DNA of 64,000 nucleotides from an uncultured Eubacteriales bacterium (GTDB lineage: Bacteria; Bacillota; Clostridia; Oscillospirales; Oscillospiraceae). Below the pieces are notes generated by a model. That model did not search any database. It saw only the letters and a program-made list of their open reading frames with translations, and was not told where the DNA came from. The translations under genes were made by a program, and so were the position numbers. How positions within the stretch are numbered: the first letter of the stretch is position 1; each line of letters opens with the position of its first letter. Below are positions 54,947-62,309 of the stretch, in pieces. The stretch is taken from assembly GCA_900319635.1 (NCBI GenBank), contig ONPF01000005.1, forward strand, positions 1-64,000, given 5' to 3'.

Positions 54947-56008
54947 TCAGTCCAGATACTGCTCCCTAAAGCAGCTGAGGGGCAGGCAGTCGGCAAAGCC
55001 GGTGAGCAGATCCTTCGCCTCAAAGCTTGCCCCGTCCCCGGTCTCCGGCGCCTGGAGGGCTGCGCCCTCCGCCCGCTGCAGAGACACCCGCAGGGTGGTG
55101 CCGCTGCCCTCCCGGCTCTCCAGCAGCAGCGTGCCGCCGTGAAGCTGGGCGATGAGCCGCGCCGCGGTGAGTCCCATGCCGGGGCCGGCGCCCATTTTGC
55201 TCAGATCAAAGCCGTGGCGGTAGCGGTCGAACACCAGGGGCAGCTCCTCCGCGGGGATGCCGCAGCCGTCGTCGTCCACCGCCAGCACCAGGTTCTGTTT
55301 TGTCTCCAGCAGGCTCACGGCAATGCGGCTGCAGCCCTTTCCGTGGCGGATGGCGTTGGACAGCAGGTTCATCAGCAGCTCCCGGATCAGCCGCGGGTCG
55401 GCGCAGAGCCGGCTCTCCCCGCTGCAGGAGAAGCTGAAGCGGATCCCGGGCACCAGCGGCTCCAGCGCGTCCAGCACCGAGCGGCAGAGGGACGAGAGGT
55501 CGAAAACCTCCGGCATACATGCCGCCGTCCCCTCGGAGAGGGAGAGGATCAGCGAGGCGTTGTTGAGGATGCGCAGGATCTGAAACTGGCTGCGGGTGAC
55601 GACGCTCAGACTCTCCAGGAGCGTCTCGCTGCGGCGCTCTTCCGCCTCGCTGCGCATCTGCTCCGCCGCCATCTGCTGGTTCATCAAGGTACTCCTCAGC
55701 GCGTAGAGGAAGGGCTGGTTCAGCACGGCCGGCAGCTCCTCCTGGGGCCGGAGAAAATAGACCTGCGCGCTGCCCACCTGGGCGATGCGCAGCTGGTAGG
55801 GCTTGGCGCCGAGCCGGATCTGCGCCAGGAAGAAGGGGGACTGTACCCCGGAAACCACCTCGCCGAAGAGCTCCGAGGCGCGCCTGCCCACACAGTCCGC
55901 CCCCAGGGCGCTCCGGGCGTCGGAATTGGCGAAAGCCACCCGCCCCCGCTGCACGAGGACGGCACCCTCTCCGGTCATCTTGAGTATCTGCAGTGCCGAT
56001 TCAAGCAT
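54947..56008 (-). CDS. Soluble sensor histidine kinase with PAS-like N-terminus
   Basis: This 353-residue protein has an N-terminal PAS-like region (about 1-110: GEGAVLVQRGRVAFANSDAR, SALGADCVGRRASELF) and a long helix with dimerisation character. The ATPase domain has N-box LLMNLLSNAIRHG, G1 VDDDGCGIP and G2 GPGMGLTAARLIAQL. The usual H-box histidine (H-E-x-R-T/N-P) is not evident; the helix SLSVVTRSQFQILRILNNA occupies its place. No membrane span or adjacent response regulator is present. It may lack autokinase activity or use an unusual phosphoacceptor. ATG follows AAGGAGGAGAAAC. Confidence 0.8.
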   Translation of the reverse strand: MLESALQILKMTGEGAVLVQRGRVAFANSDARSALGADCVGRRASELFGEVVSGVQSPFFLAQIRLGAKPYQLRIAQVGSAQVYFLRPQEELPAVLNQPFLYALRSTLMNQQMAAEQMRSEAEERRSETLLESLSVVTRSQFQILRILNNASLILSLSEGTAACMPEVFDLSSLCRSVLDALEPLVPGIRFSFSCSGESRLCADPRLIRELLMNLLSNAIRHGKGCSRIAVSLLETKQNLVLAVDDDGCGIPAEELPLVFDRYRHGFDLSKMGAGPGMGLTAARLIAQLHGGTLLLESREGSGTTLRVSLQRAEGAALQAPETGDGASFEAKDLLTGFADCLPLSCFREQYLD

Positions 56009-56052
56009 GTTTCTCCTCCTTCTTGAAGTCCCGCGGGACATCCACAGGCACG

Positions 56053-56081
56053 ATTCTACCATGGCTCGACAAAATAAACAA
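56053..56081 (-). promoter_or_regulatory. Promoter for the kinase-like gene
   Basis: On the minus strand: TTGTTT (56076-56081), a 17-base spacer and TAGAAT (56053-56058). Confidence 0.6.
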
Positions 56082-56155
56082 GCAAAGCGGGAAAAAACCC
56101 CGTTTTTTTGCGTAAATTTCAGCATTTTTCCGGGGAAAATAAGAAGCGCGGAAAC

Positions 56156-57198
<1,043 letters not shown>

Positions 57199-57221
57199 TT
57201 TCAAAGCGAAAACAGTATATG

Positions 57222-57257
57222 AAAATGCCTGAGAGCCTATGCTCCCAGGCATTTTTT
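57222..57257. terminator. Terminator after gap
   Basis: AAAATGCCTG-GAGC pairs with GCTC-CAGGCATTTT, followed by more T. It also abuts the stop of the minus-strand RAYT gene. Confidence 0.85.
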
Positions 57258-57867
57258 ATGGGCTAAAGTACCGATCCTCCGCCCACCGGGCGGGGTTCGT
57301 GTCGATGTAGCCCAGGATCTGACGGTAGTCCGCCTCCCCGCGGATCACATGCTCGTGGTAGGAACGCTGCCAGAGCTCGGTTCCGCATTTTTTGTTCGTG
57401 AACCGTTTTAGGGTGGAAATCAGCCGCGGCAATGCCGCGTTTGCAGGGACAGATGGCCCGGTGCCCGTTTCCCGTGTAGGGGCCGGCGTCCCTGATGGCC
57501 CGGTGCCCGCCTCCCTTGTAGGGGCCGGCGTCCCCGACGGCCCGGTGCCCGTTTCCCGTGTAGGGGCCGGCGTCCTCGACGGCCCGGTGTCTTCGATCCG
57601 CAGTAGCAGATGAATATGGTTCGGCATGATGACATAGCGATCCAAGGAAAGCCATGAATATGTGTTCACAATCTCTCGCAGCGTTTCTTCTACGATCTTT
57701 CCATATGGCGAAAGACGGACGCACGGGACGTCGAGGACGCCGTCCCCTACGGTGATGGTGGAGAGAATGCAGCGCTTTTCGTGGCTACAGATGGTGACAA
57801 AATAGGCGCCGGGGGAGGAGTAATCGTATTCCGGCAGGCGGAGTTGTTTCCGTTTGGGCAGGTTCAT
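57256..57867 (-). CDS. RAYT transposase with in-frame REP-encoded repeats
   Basis: This 203-residue Y1/HUH transposase has YDYSSPGAYFVTICSHEKRC near the N-terminus, the HIH metal motif in VIMPNHIHLLL (residues 84-86) and WQRSYHEHVI with the presumed catalytic Tyr170. RAYTs are thought to move or maintain REP palindromes. Two parts of the protein are palindrome translated in frame: VGDGVLDVPCV at 40-50, and three 14-residue units of the TGPSGTPAPTRE type at about 93-134 (plus-strand coordinates about 57460-57595). The unit is 42 bases, so the frame is kept. The C-terminus YIDTNPARW matches the other RAYT gene. Confidence 0.88.
   Translation of the reverse strand: MNLPKRKQLRLPEYDYSSPGAYFVTICSHEKRCILSTITVGDGVLDVPCVRLSPYGKIVEETLREIVNTYSWLSLDRYVIMPNHIHLLLRIEDTGPSRTPAPTRETGTGPSGTPAPTREAGTGPSGTPAPTRETGTGPSVPANAALPRLISTLKRFTNKKCGTELWQRSYHEHVIRGEADYRQILGYIDTNPARWAEDRYFSP
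57460..57595. repeat. Three 42-base REP units inside the RAYT gene
   Basis: Each unit carries GTAGGGGCCGGCGTCC and GACGGCCCGGTG and is spaced by CCCGTTTCC or CCGCCTCC. They encode Pro/Thr/Gly-rich repeats on the minus strand. Confidence 0.85.
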
Positions 57868-58114
57868 GGCACGACCTCCGTTCTCCTGTAGGGCCGGCGT
57901 CCCCGACGGCCCGCCCCCGCGTTTGTAGGGGCCGGCGTCCTCGACGGCCCGGTTTATCCATTATACCATAGCGGCATCAAAGAAAACAGGCGTCCTCGCA
58001 CATCTTTGAGCATCTTTGAACATCTATCGAACATCTTTGAACATCAATGAAAATGATGGAGAGAAAACGCACATCTCTCCATCATCTTTTTACATCTTCC
58101 AATAGAATAAGCGA
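57868..58114. repeat. REP pair, AACATCTTTGA repeats and a hairpin upstream of the RAYT gene
   Basis: Two REP palindromes (about 57885-57950, GGGGCCGGCGTCC and GACGGCCCG) are followed by four direct ACATCTTTGA-like units (about 57998-58050). A terminator hairpin follows: TGATGGAGAGA (58054-58064) pairs with TCTCTCCATCA (58074-58084), then TCTTTTT. No gene is seen. Confidence 0.65.
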
Positions 58115-58143
58115 TTGTTTTTAAAATCCTGCTATGGTAAAAT
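58115..58143 (+). promoter_or_regulatory. Promoter for the membrane-protein pair
   Basis: TTGTTT (58115-58120), a 17-base spacer and TAAAAT (58138-58143). Confidence 0.6.
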
Positions 58144-58156
58144 GAACCAACAACAC

Positions 58157-58215
58157 AAATGAGGCTCTGCGTTTTTCGTGCGCAGTCTCATTTGGGGCTG
58201 CGCACTTTTTGTTTT
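58157..58215 (+). promoter_or_regulatory. Candidate transcription attenuator leader
   Basis: Two mutually exclusive structures. In structure 1, AAATGAG (58157-58163) pairs with CTCATTT (58187-58193) and CTGCG (58167-58171) with CGCAG (58181-58185). In structure 2, GTGCGCAG (58178-58185) pairs with CTGCGCAC (58198-58205), followed by TTTTT, an intrinsic terminator. The shared strand 58181-58193 makes them alternatives. It lies between the promoter and the ATG at 58266. Confidence 0.55.
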
Positions 58216-58265
58216 CCCGAAAAATGCGGGGCAAAAAATAGAAATGAAAGAGGGGTAAAAGGAGA

Positions 58266-58922
58266 ATGGAAGAAACAACACTTATCGAAAGCAAGAAATC
58301 ATATGCTATCGCGCGAATCGCGATAATTGGAGTCATTATGATAGTCTCTTCAATCCTTTTGCGATTCATTATTCCGCCTGCTTGGGTAGCGTGGTATAAA
58401 GAAGTTGGGAAAGAGATTGAGAGCCGAGCAATTCTGAAAAACTTGATTGCTCCCAACCAAGGCTTTGATTTTGTCATCAGCGGGCTGCTTTATCTTGGCG
58501 TTATTTTTACAATTTATGGAACATTCCAGATCCTTGCCTATAAAAACGTCTCACTTACTGTGACCAACAAGCGAGTATTTGGTACTTCCTCTTGGGGAAA
58601 GAGAGTGGATCTTCCAATTGATATGATTTCTGCTGTGGCAACTGCTGCGCGCGGAGGAATTGCTGTTTCGTCTGCTTCTGGTGCGATTCGCTTTGCTGGA
58701 ATTAAGAATAACAAGGAGATTCATGAAACTATCAGCAAATTGCTGATGGAGCGGCAGAGCAAGCCGGCTCCCGCGCCCACGCTCGCGCCCGCGCCGGAAG
58801 CCGCGGCCGCGCCTGCCAGAATCTCCGCCCAGGAGCTGAAAGAATTAAAGGAGCTTCTTGACAGCGGCATCATCACGCAGGAAGAGTTTGACGCAAAGAA
58901 AAAGCAGTTGTTGGGATTGTAA
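58266..58922 (+). CDS. Membrane protein with bacterial PH-like domain and C-terminal SHOCT
   Basis: This 218-residue protein has two membrane spans (about 18-38 and 70-91), then a bPH/DUF304-like beta domain (VSLTVTNKRVFGTSSWGKRVDLPID) with the family's T-N-K/R-R motif. An Ala/Pro linker leads to a SHOCT motif (ELKELKELLDSGIITQEEFD and KKKQLL). SHOCT tails mediate oligomerisation. The gene is AT-richer than its neighbours, except the Ala/Pro linker, which is GC-rich. SD is AAAAGGAG. Function unknown. Confidence 0.75.
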   Translation: MEETTLIESKKSYAIARIAIIGVIMIVSSILLRFIIPPAWVAWYKEVGKEIESRAILKNLIAPNQGFDFVISGLLYLGVIFTIYGTFQILAYKNVSLTVTNKRVFGTSSWGKRVDLPIDMISAVATAARGGIAVSSASGAIRFAGIKNNKEIHETISKLLMERQSKPAPAPTLAPAPEAAAAPARISAQELKELKELLDSGIITQEEFDAKKKQLLGL

Positions 58923-58924
58923 TA

Positions 58925-59137
58925 ATGAAAATCAATAATGTTCCTATAATAGACAGCGAAACCTTTCTTCATGCATTTTTTTGTGTCGATATTTATTCAG
59001 CGGACATAATTGACCGTGATGTGGATGGATTCGTAGTGAAGTTTTGCCTTGATAATAATATGATTGAAGAAATAAACGACAAGGGAAAACGGCTATATCG
59101 CATTCTGGAAGCGGGAAAAAGAGTTATCAACAAATAA
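58925..59137 (+). CDS. 70-residue hypothetical protein, winged-helix-like
   Basis: This small AT-rich gene starts 2 bases after the SHOCT gene. The C-terminal half (VKFCLDNNMIEEINDKGKRLY followed by RILEAGKRVI) has the helix-helix-wing look of short winged-helix proteins, but the match is weak. It is followed by a good terminator. Function unknown; the tight spacing implies co-expression with the upstream membrane protein. Confidence 0.55.
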   Translation: MKINNVPIIDSETFLHAFFCVDIYSADIIDRDVDGFVVKFCLDNNMIEEINDKGKRLYRILEAGKRVINK

Positions 59138-59142
59138 ATGAC

Positions 59143-59176
59143 CGGCAGGGAGCAAATCGCTCCCTGCCGTTTTTAT
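59143..59176 (+). terminator. Intrinsic terminator
   Basis: CGGCAGGGAGC pairs with GCTCCCTGCCG around AAATC, followed by TTTTT. Confidence 0.88.
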
Positions 59177-59199
59177 GCCTCGGCGCAGGGAAGGACGGG

Positions 59200-59500
59200 G
59201 GCCTGCGCCTGCCGTGTGGGCTACGACCCCTCCGTCTCGCTTCGCTCGACACCTCCCCTTGCAGGGGAGGCGGGAGCAGCGCGGGACCGGCCATGGGCCG
59301 GGCGGCGGCCCCAACGGGGCGGGACGTCGAGGGCGCCGTCCCCTACGGAGTGAGGCCGGCGTTTTTCCGTAGGGACGATCCTTGGTCGTCCGTCTGTCCG
59401 ATGTACGGAGGGATTCGCGGACGAGCAATGCTCGTCCCTACGGGGCGGACGTTTTCCCGTAGGGGCGGCTATCAGCCGCCCGAAAAAAAGCAGCCAGGGG
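59200..59500. repeat. Third REP cluster
   Basis: Palindromes include GGGACGTCGAGGGCGCCGTC, GTAGGGACGATCCTTGGTCGTCC, GGACGAGCAATGCTCGTCC and GTAGGGGCGGCTATCAGCCG, plus a CCTCCCCTTGCAGGGGAGG stem. No gene seen. Confidence 0.75.
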
Positions 59501-59528
59501 AGAGCCCCTGGCTGCTGCGGGTTCATGC

Positions 59529-59650
59529 TGCGGTTTCCAAGCTGTGGATCAACAGTGCGGTTTCCAAGCTGCGGATCAACAGTGCGGTTTCCAAGCTGTG
59601 GATCAACAGCGCGGATTTCAAGCTGCGGAGCGGCGCGGTGCGGTTTTCAA
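59529..59650. repeat. 27-base tandem repeat
   Basis: Four copies with a period of exactly 27 bases begin at 59531, 59558, 59585 and 59612, built on CGGTTTCCAAGCTG and GATCAACAG. A fifth partial, shifted copy begins at 59641. The array lies directly downstream of the lipoprotein's stop codon. Confidence 0.9.
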
Positions 59651-59669
59651 GCTGCGCTCCGCGGGCGGC

Positions 59670-61088
59670 TTACTGCATGCCGTTGATGATGGAGTTGAGC
59701 TGATCGGGCGTCAGGCCGGCGCCCTCCTGGCCGGGATTGCAGACGATGGAGTAGTAGTTGTTCGCGCTGGAGGCGTAGGCGGCGTTGATGGTGCTGCCGT
59801 CGCCTCTGCACTGGAGGGCGAGACCCTTCAGGTTCAGATCCCAGGTGTTGGAATAGCTGTTCAGGTCGCCGGAGAGATCCGTGCCGGACAGGGTGTTGGA
59901 CTTGCGGATGCGCAGGCGAATGTCGCCGTTTGCGTCGGCATAGGCGGCCTCAATGACCCCCGCGGTGTAGCGGTAGGTCTTCAGCGTGAGTCCGGCGGGG
60001 ATGGCCTCCTCCACCGGCGGGGTGAAGCTCACGCCAGAGCCCGCCACGGCGTCCTCCAGCACCATGGTATCGACCCAGGGATTGGCCACGGGGCCCGGCT
60101 CCGGCGTGGGGGCGACGGTGGGCTCCGGCGTGGGCGCAACGGTGGGCGCCGGTGTGGGGGTCGGGGTGGGCGCGGGGGCGGAGGTGACGGTGATCAGGGC
60201 GGACTGGGTGTCGGTATAGCCGGCCTTGTTGCTGTAGCGGCAGTAGACGCGCCAGCCGTTCAGATCGGCGGGGATGTTCGAGAGCTTCAGGTGGCTGTAC
60301 ATGCCGTTGGTGATCACCAGGGTCGGGAACTGCTTGGCGGCCTCTTCATAGGTCAGGTCGGTCTTCCCGTCCGGGCTCACGAAATGCCAGACCGCCCAGA
60401 CGGCGTTTTCATACTTGGCCACGAAGGAGCAGCTGCCGCCGGGCTTCACGGTCTCGTCCGTGGGGCTCTTCTTGATGATGGGCAGGTCGCCGCCGGGAGC
60501 GGGGGTCGCCGTGGGCGCGGGGGTCGCCGTGGGGGCAGGGGTGGCCGTGACGGGCACAATGGGCGTGCCGGTCTCGCTGGGCACGATGATGGTGCTCTGA
60601 CCGCCGCCGGCATTGTCCAGAGGCTTGTCATAGAGGAAGGAGCTGGCGCCCCGGCTGGGGTCGGTGTTGTCGGTCCAGATCAGTCTCCGGTTGCCGGGGG
60701 TGAAGCTGCCGCTGCCCTGGGTGTAGACCGTGGTATCGGTCTCCCGGCCGTCGGCGTCAAATTCCTTGTTGATCCAGGTGGCGTCGCTGTACACGAAGGC
60801 GGCCTGTGCGTTGTCATAAACGCCGTTCATGGTGATGTACGCGCGGCTGGCGGCGCTGTTGGGCCAGTCGATCACAAAGCTGGCGCTGCCTTCACCGGTG
60901 GCGGTGACGGTCAGGGTGCCGCGCTGGGCGATCTCCTCCACATAGACGCCCTCCCATTCCTTGGGATTGATGGCGGGCTGGGTATCTGCCGGGATCGGCT
61001 CCTCCTCGGACGAGCCGCCGCAGGCGGGCAGGGCCAGAGCAAGGCAGAGCAGGCAGAGCACAAGAGCTAAAATGCGTTTGCTGTTCAT
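59670..61088 (-). CDS. Lipoprotein with Ig-like domain and Pro/Thr linkers
   Basis: This 472-residue protein has a type II signal peptide ending ALALPAC, so the cysteine near 23 is lipidated. A beta-rich N-terminal domain (about 40-160), an ATPAPT-type linker, an Ig-like domain (about 200-310: VKPGGSCSFVAKYENAVWAV, WRVYCRYSNKAGYTDT) and a second PTPEPT-rich linker follow. The C-terminal domain (about 345-472) has paired strands. The Ig domain resembles those in wall-associated adhesins. The ligand is unknown. SD is AAGGAGGTAC. Confidence 0.82.
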   Translation of the reverse strand: MNSKRILALVLCLLCLALALPACGGSSEEEPIPADTQPAINPKEWEGVYVEEIAQRGTLTVTATGEGSASFVIDWPNSAASRAYITMNGVYDNAQAAFVYSDATWINKEFDADGRETDTTVYTQGSGSFTPGNRRLIWTDNTDPSRGASSFLYDKPLDNAGGGQSTIIVPSETGTPIVPVTATPAPTATPAPTATPAPGGDLPIIKKSPTDETVKPGGSCSFVAKYENAVWAVWHFVSPDGKTDLTYEEAAKQFPTLVITNGMYSHLKLSNIPADLNGWRVYCRYSNKAGYTDTQSALITVTSAPAPTPTPTPAPTVAPTPEPTVAPTPEPGPVANPWVDTMVLEDAVAGSGVSFTPPVEEAIPAGLTLKTYRYTAGVIEAAYADANGDIRLRIRKSNTLSGTDLSGDLNSYSNTWDLNLKGLALQCRGDGSTINAAYASSANNYYSIVCNPGQEGAGLTPDQLNSIINGMQ

Positions 61089-61120
61089 CGCAGTACCTCC
61101 TTAAAAAGATTTTTCATAAC

Positions 61121-61149
61121 ATTATAACACAGCTTGCGGCAGACAACAA
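61121..61149 (-). promoter_or_regulatory. Promoter for the Ig-like lipoprotein
   Basis: On the minus strand: TTGTTG (61144-61149), a 17-base spacer and TATAAT (61121-61126). Confidence 0.6.
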
Positions 61150-61191
61150 GTGTTTGTATCAAAAACGCACAAAATGCGAAGCTCCCGCCGC

Positions 61192-61220
61192 TTGACAGGG
61201 GGTGAAGAGGGTGATACCAT
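61192..61220 (+). promoter_or_regulatory. Promoter for carbonic anhydrase
   Basis: TTGACA (61192-61197), a 17-base spacer and TACCAT (61215-61220), 21 bases before the ATG. Confidence 0.6.
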
Positions 61221-61241
61221 CTGGAAAAAGGAGGGGATGCA

Positions 61242-61781
61242 ATGACAGAGGAAAGCATTCGGCAGCGGCTGGAGCGGGGCAATCTCCGCTGGCAGCAGCG
61301 GCAGGACGCGGCCCAGCTTCGGCGCCGCGGGGCGGAGCAGGGCCAGGCGCCCTACGCCATCGTGGTGGCCTGCTCGGACTCCCGGGTGATCCCGGAGGAG
61401 ATCTTTGACGCGGGGCTGGGAGAGCTGTTCGTGATCCGGGTGGCGGGGAACGTGCTGGATCGGCACCAGCTGGGCAGCATCGAGTATGCCGCGGCCCATC
61501 TCCACAGCCGGCTGATCCTGCTGCTGGGGCACACGGGCTGCGGCGCGGTGAGCGCGGCGCTCACCGGCGGCGGCGAGGGCTATATCCAGTACATCACCGA
61601 CGAGATCCTGCTGGCGGCGGGGGAGGAGCGGGATCCGCTTCTGGCCTGCGAGAAGAACGTGCGCCACGGGGTGGAGATCCTGCGGCGGGCGTTTGCAGAG
61701 CATCCGGAGATCCCCGCGGCGGAGCTGGAGATCCGCGGCGCGGTGTACGACATCGAAAGCGGCGCCGTCCGCTGGCTGTAG
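61242..61781 (+). CDS. Beta-class carbonic anhydrase
   Basis: This 179-residue enzyme has the zinc ligands C-x-D-S-R in VVACSDSRVIPEE (near 44) and H-x-x-C in LLGHTGCGAV (near 97-100). AGNVLDRHQLGSIEYA links them. It interconverts CO2 and bicarbonate. Shorter than plant-type beta enzymes, it fits the small bacterial clade. SD is GGAGGGGATG. Confidence 0.92.
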   Translation: MTEESIRQRLERGNLRWQQRQDAAQLRRRGAEQGQAPYAIVVACSDSRVIPEEIFDAGLGELFVIRVAGNVLDRHQLGSIEYAAAHLHSRLILLLGHTGCGAVSAALTGGGEGYIQYITDEILLAAGEERDPLLACEKNVRHGVEILRRAFAEHPEIPAAELEIRGAVYDIESGAVRWL

Positions 61782-61874
61782 GGATACTATTATCGAAGAG
61801 AGCAGACAGTTTTTCAGATTGCATTTGCCATGACAAGCGTTTTGTCAAGGCGTGTTTTATAGGATGACTTTTTC

Positions 61875-61903
61875 TTGACAGAACGGGGTATCCTCGCTAT
61901 AAT
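61875..61903 (+). promoter_or_regulatory. Consensus promoter for an antisense RNA
   Basis: TTGACA (61875-61880), a 17-base spacer and TATAAT (61898-61903), a perfect match to the sigma-A consensus. No plus-strand gene with a ribosome site follows. Confidence 0.8.
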
Positions 61904-61909
61904 AAATGT

Positions 61910-62003
61910 GTAAAAGGCGTTGCCGAAAAGCGGCTCCGCCCTCATGAAGTTCTATTCTATGGAATAGAGACCGTCACTTGGCCGAGTGGCGGTCTCTGCT
62001 TTT
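61910..62003 (+). ncRNA. Candidate antisense RNA (type I antitoxin)
   Basis: Predicted from the promoter at 61875-61903 (start about 61910) to a hairpin at 61966-61997 (13 pairs including one G-U, loop TGGCCG) followed by GCTTTT. The RNA, about 94 bases, is complementary to the last ten codons of the small minus-strand gene and to its 3' untranslated region. A smaller stem CTATTC/GAATAG lies at about 61953-61967. Transcript ends are inferred. Confidence 0.6.
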
Positions 62004-62057
62004 CACGGTGATCGTTATCGTCAATCCGAAGATATGGAACGTCAACGTAATCGGCAT
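61974..62057 (-). CDS. 27-residue hydrophobic peptide, candidate type I toxin
   Basis: The ATG at 62057 is preceded by AAAGGAGGTGTTGCC. The peptide has an uncharged, beta-branched stretch of about 17 residues (PITLTFHIFGLTITITV) and a basic tail (KSRDRHSAK), the plan of small membrane-active type I toxins. The ribosome site is buried in a GAAA-capped 7-bp hairpin, and the 3' end overlaps an antisense RNA. I do not recognise a named family. It may alternatively be a benign leader or small regulatory peptide. Confidence 0.6.
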   Translation of the reverse strand: MPITLTFHIFGLTITITVKSRDRHSAK

Positions 62058-62062
62058 GGCAA

Positions 62063-62080
62063 CACCTCCTTTCGGAGATG
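62063..62080 (-). promoter_or_regulatory. Shine-Dalgarno-sequestering hairpin
   Basis: On the minus strand, CATCTCC-GAAA-GGAGGTG forms seven pairs (one G-U) closed by a GNRA tetraloop. The 3' arm is the ribosome site of the 27-residue gene. Confidence 0.75.
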
Positions 62081-62132
62081 TGGCAGAACCGCCTTTTTTC
62101 GCTTGGCAACGCCTGCCCTTGCGGGCATGCAT

Positions 62133-62161
62133 ATTCTACAAAAGCAGACAGATTTTGTCAA
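62133..62161 (-). promoter_or_regulatory. Promoter for the small peptide gene
   Basis: On the minus strand: TTGACA (62156-62161), a 17-base spacer and TAGAAT (62133-62138). It gives a structured leader of about 70 bases that also contains GCCC-GCAA-GGGC. Confidence 0.75.
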
Positions 62162-62264
62162 TGAAAAGAATATCGGAAACAAGCGTGCACCTGCACCGCC
62201 GAATGGCAGTGATTCAGAGTGCTCCTGCGTTCGGATTTATCTGTATAGACAGTAGTATACAAAA

Positions 62265-62304
62265 GCAATAACCCGGAGGGACGATCGTCTCTCCGGGTTA
62301 TTGC
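62265..62304. terminator. Long palindrome, terminator on the minus strand
   Basis: GCAATAACCCGGAG continues through GACGA/TCGTC to CTCCGGGTTATTGC: 20 pairs with one G-U. A TTTTG run follows in the minus direction, just after the acyltransferase-PAP2 gene. Confidence 0.8.
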
Positions 62305-62309
62305 CGTGT

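Noticed and set aside
58142..58162. Short leader peptide before the attenuator
   Set aside because: The ATG lies inside the -10 box, so it would not be transcribed.
59544..61070. A 508-codon plus-strand frame opposite the Ig-like lipoprotein
   Set aside because: Low-complexity Gly/Ala/Val composition, no ribosome site, and fully antisense to a gene with a signal peptide and lipobox.
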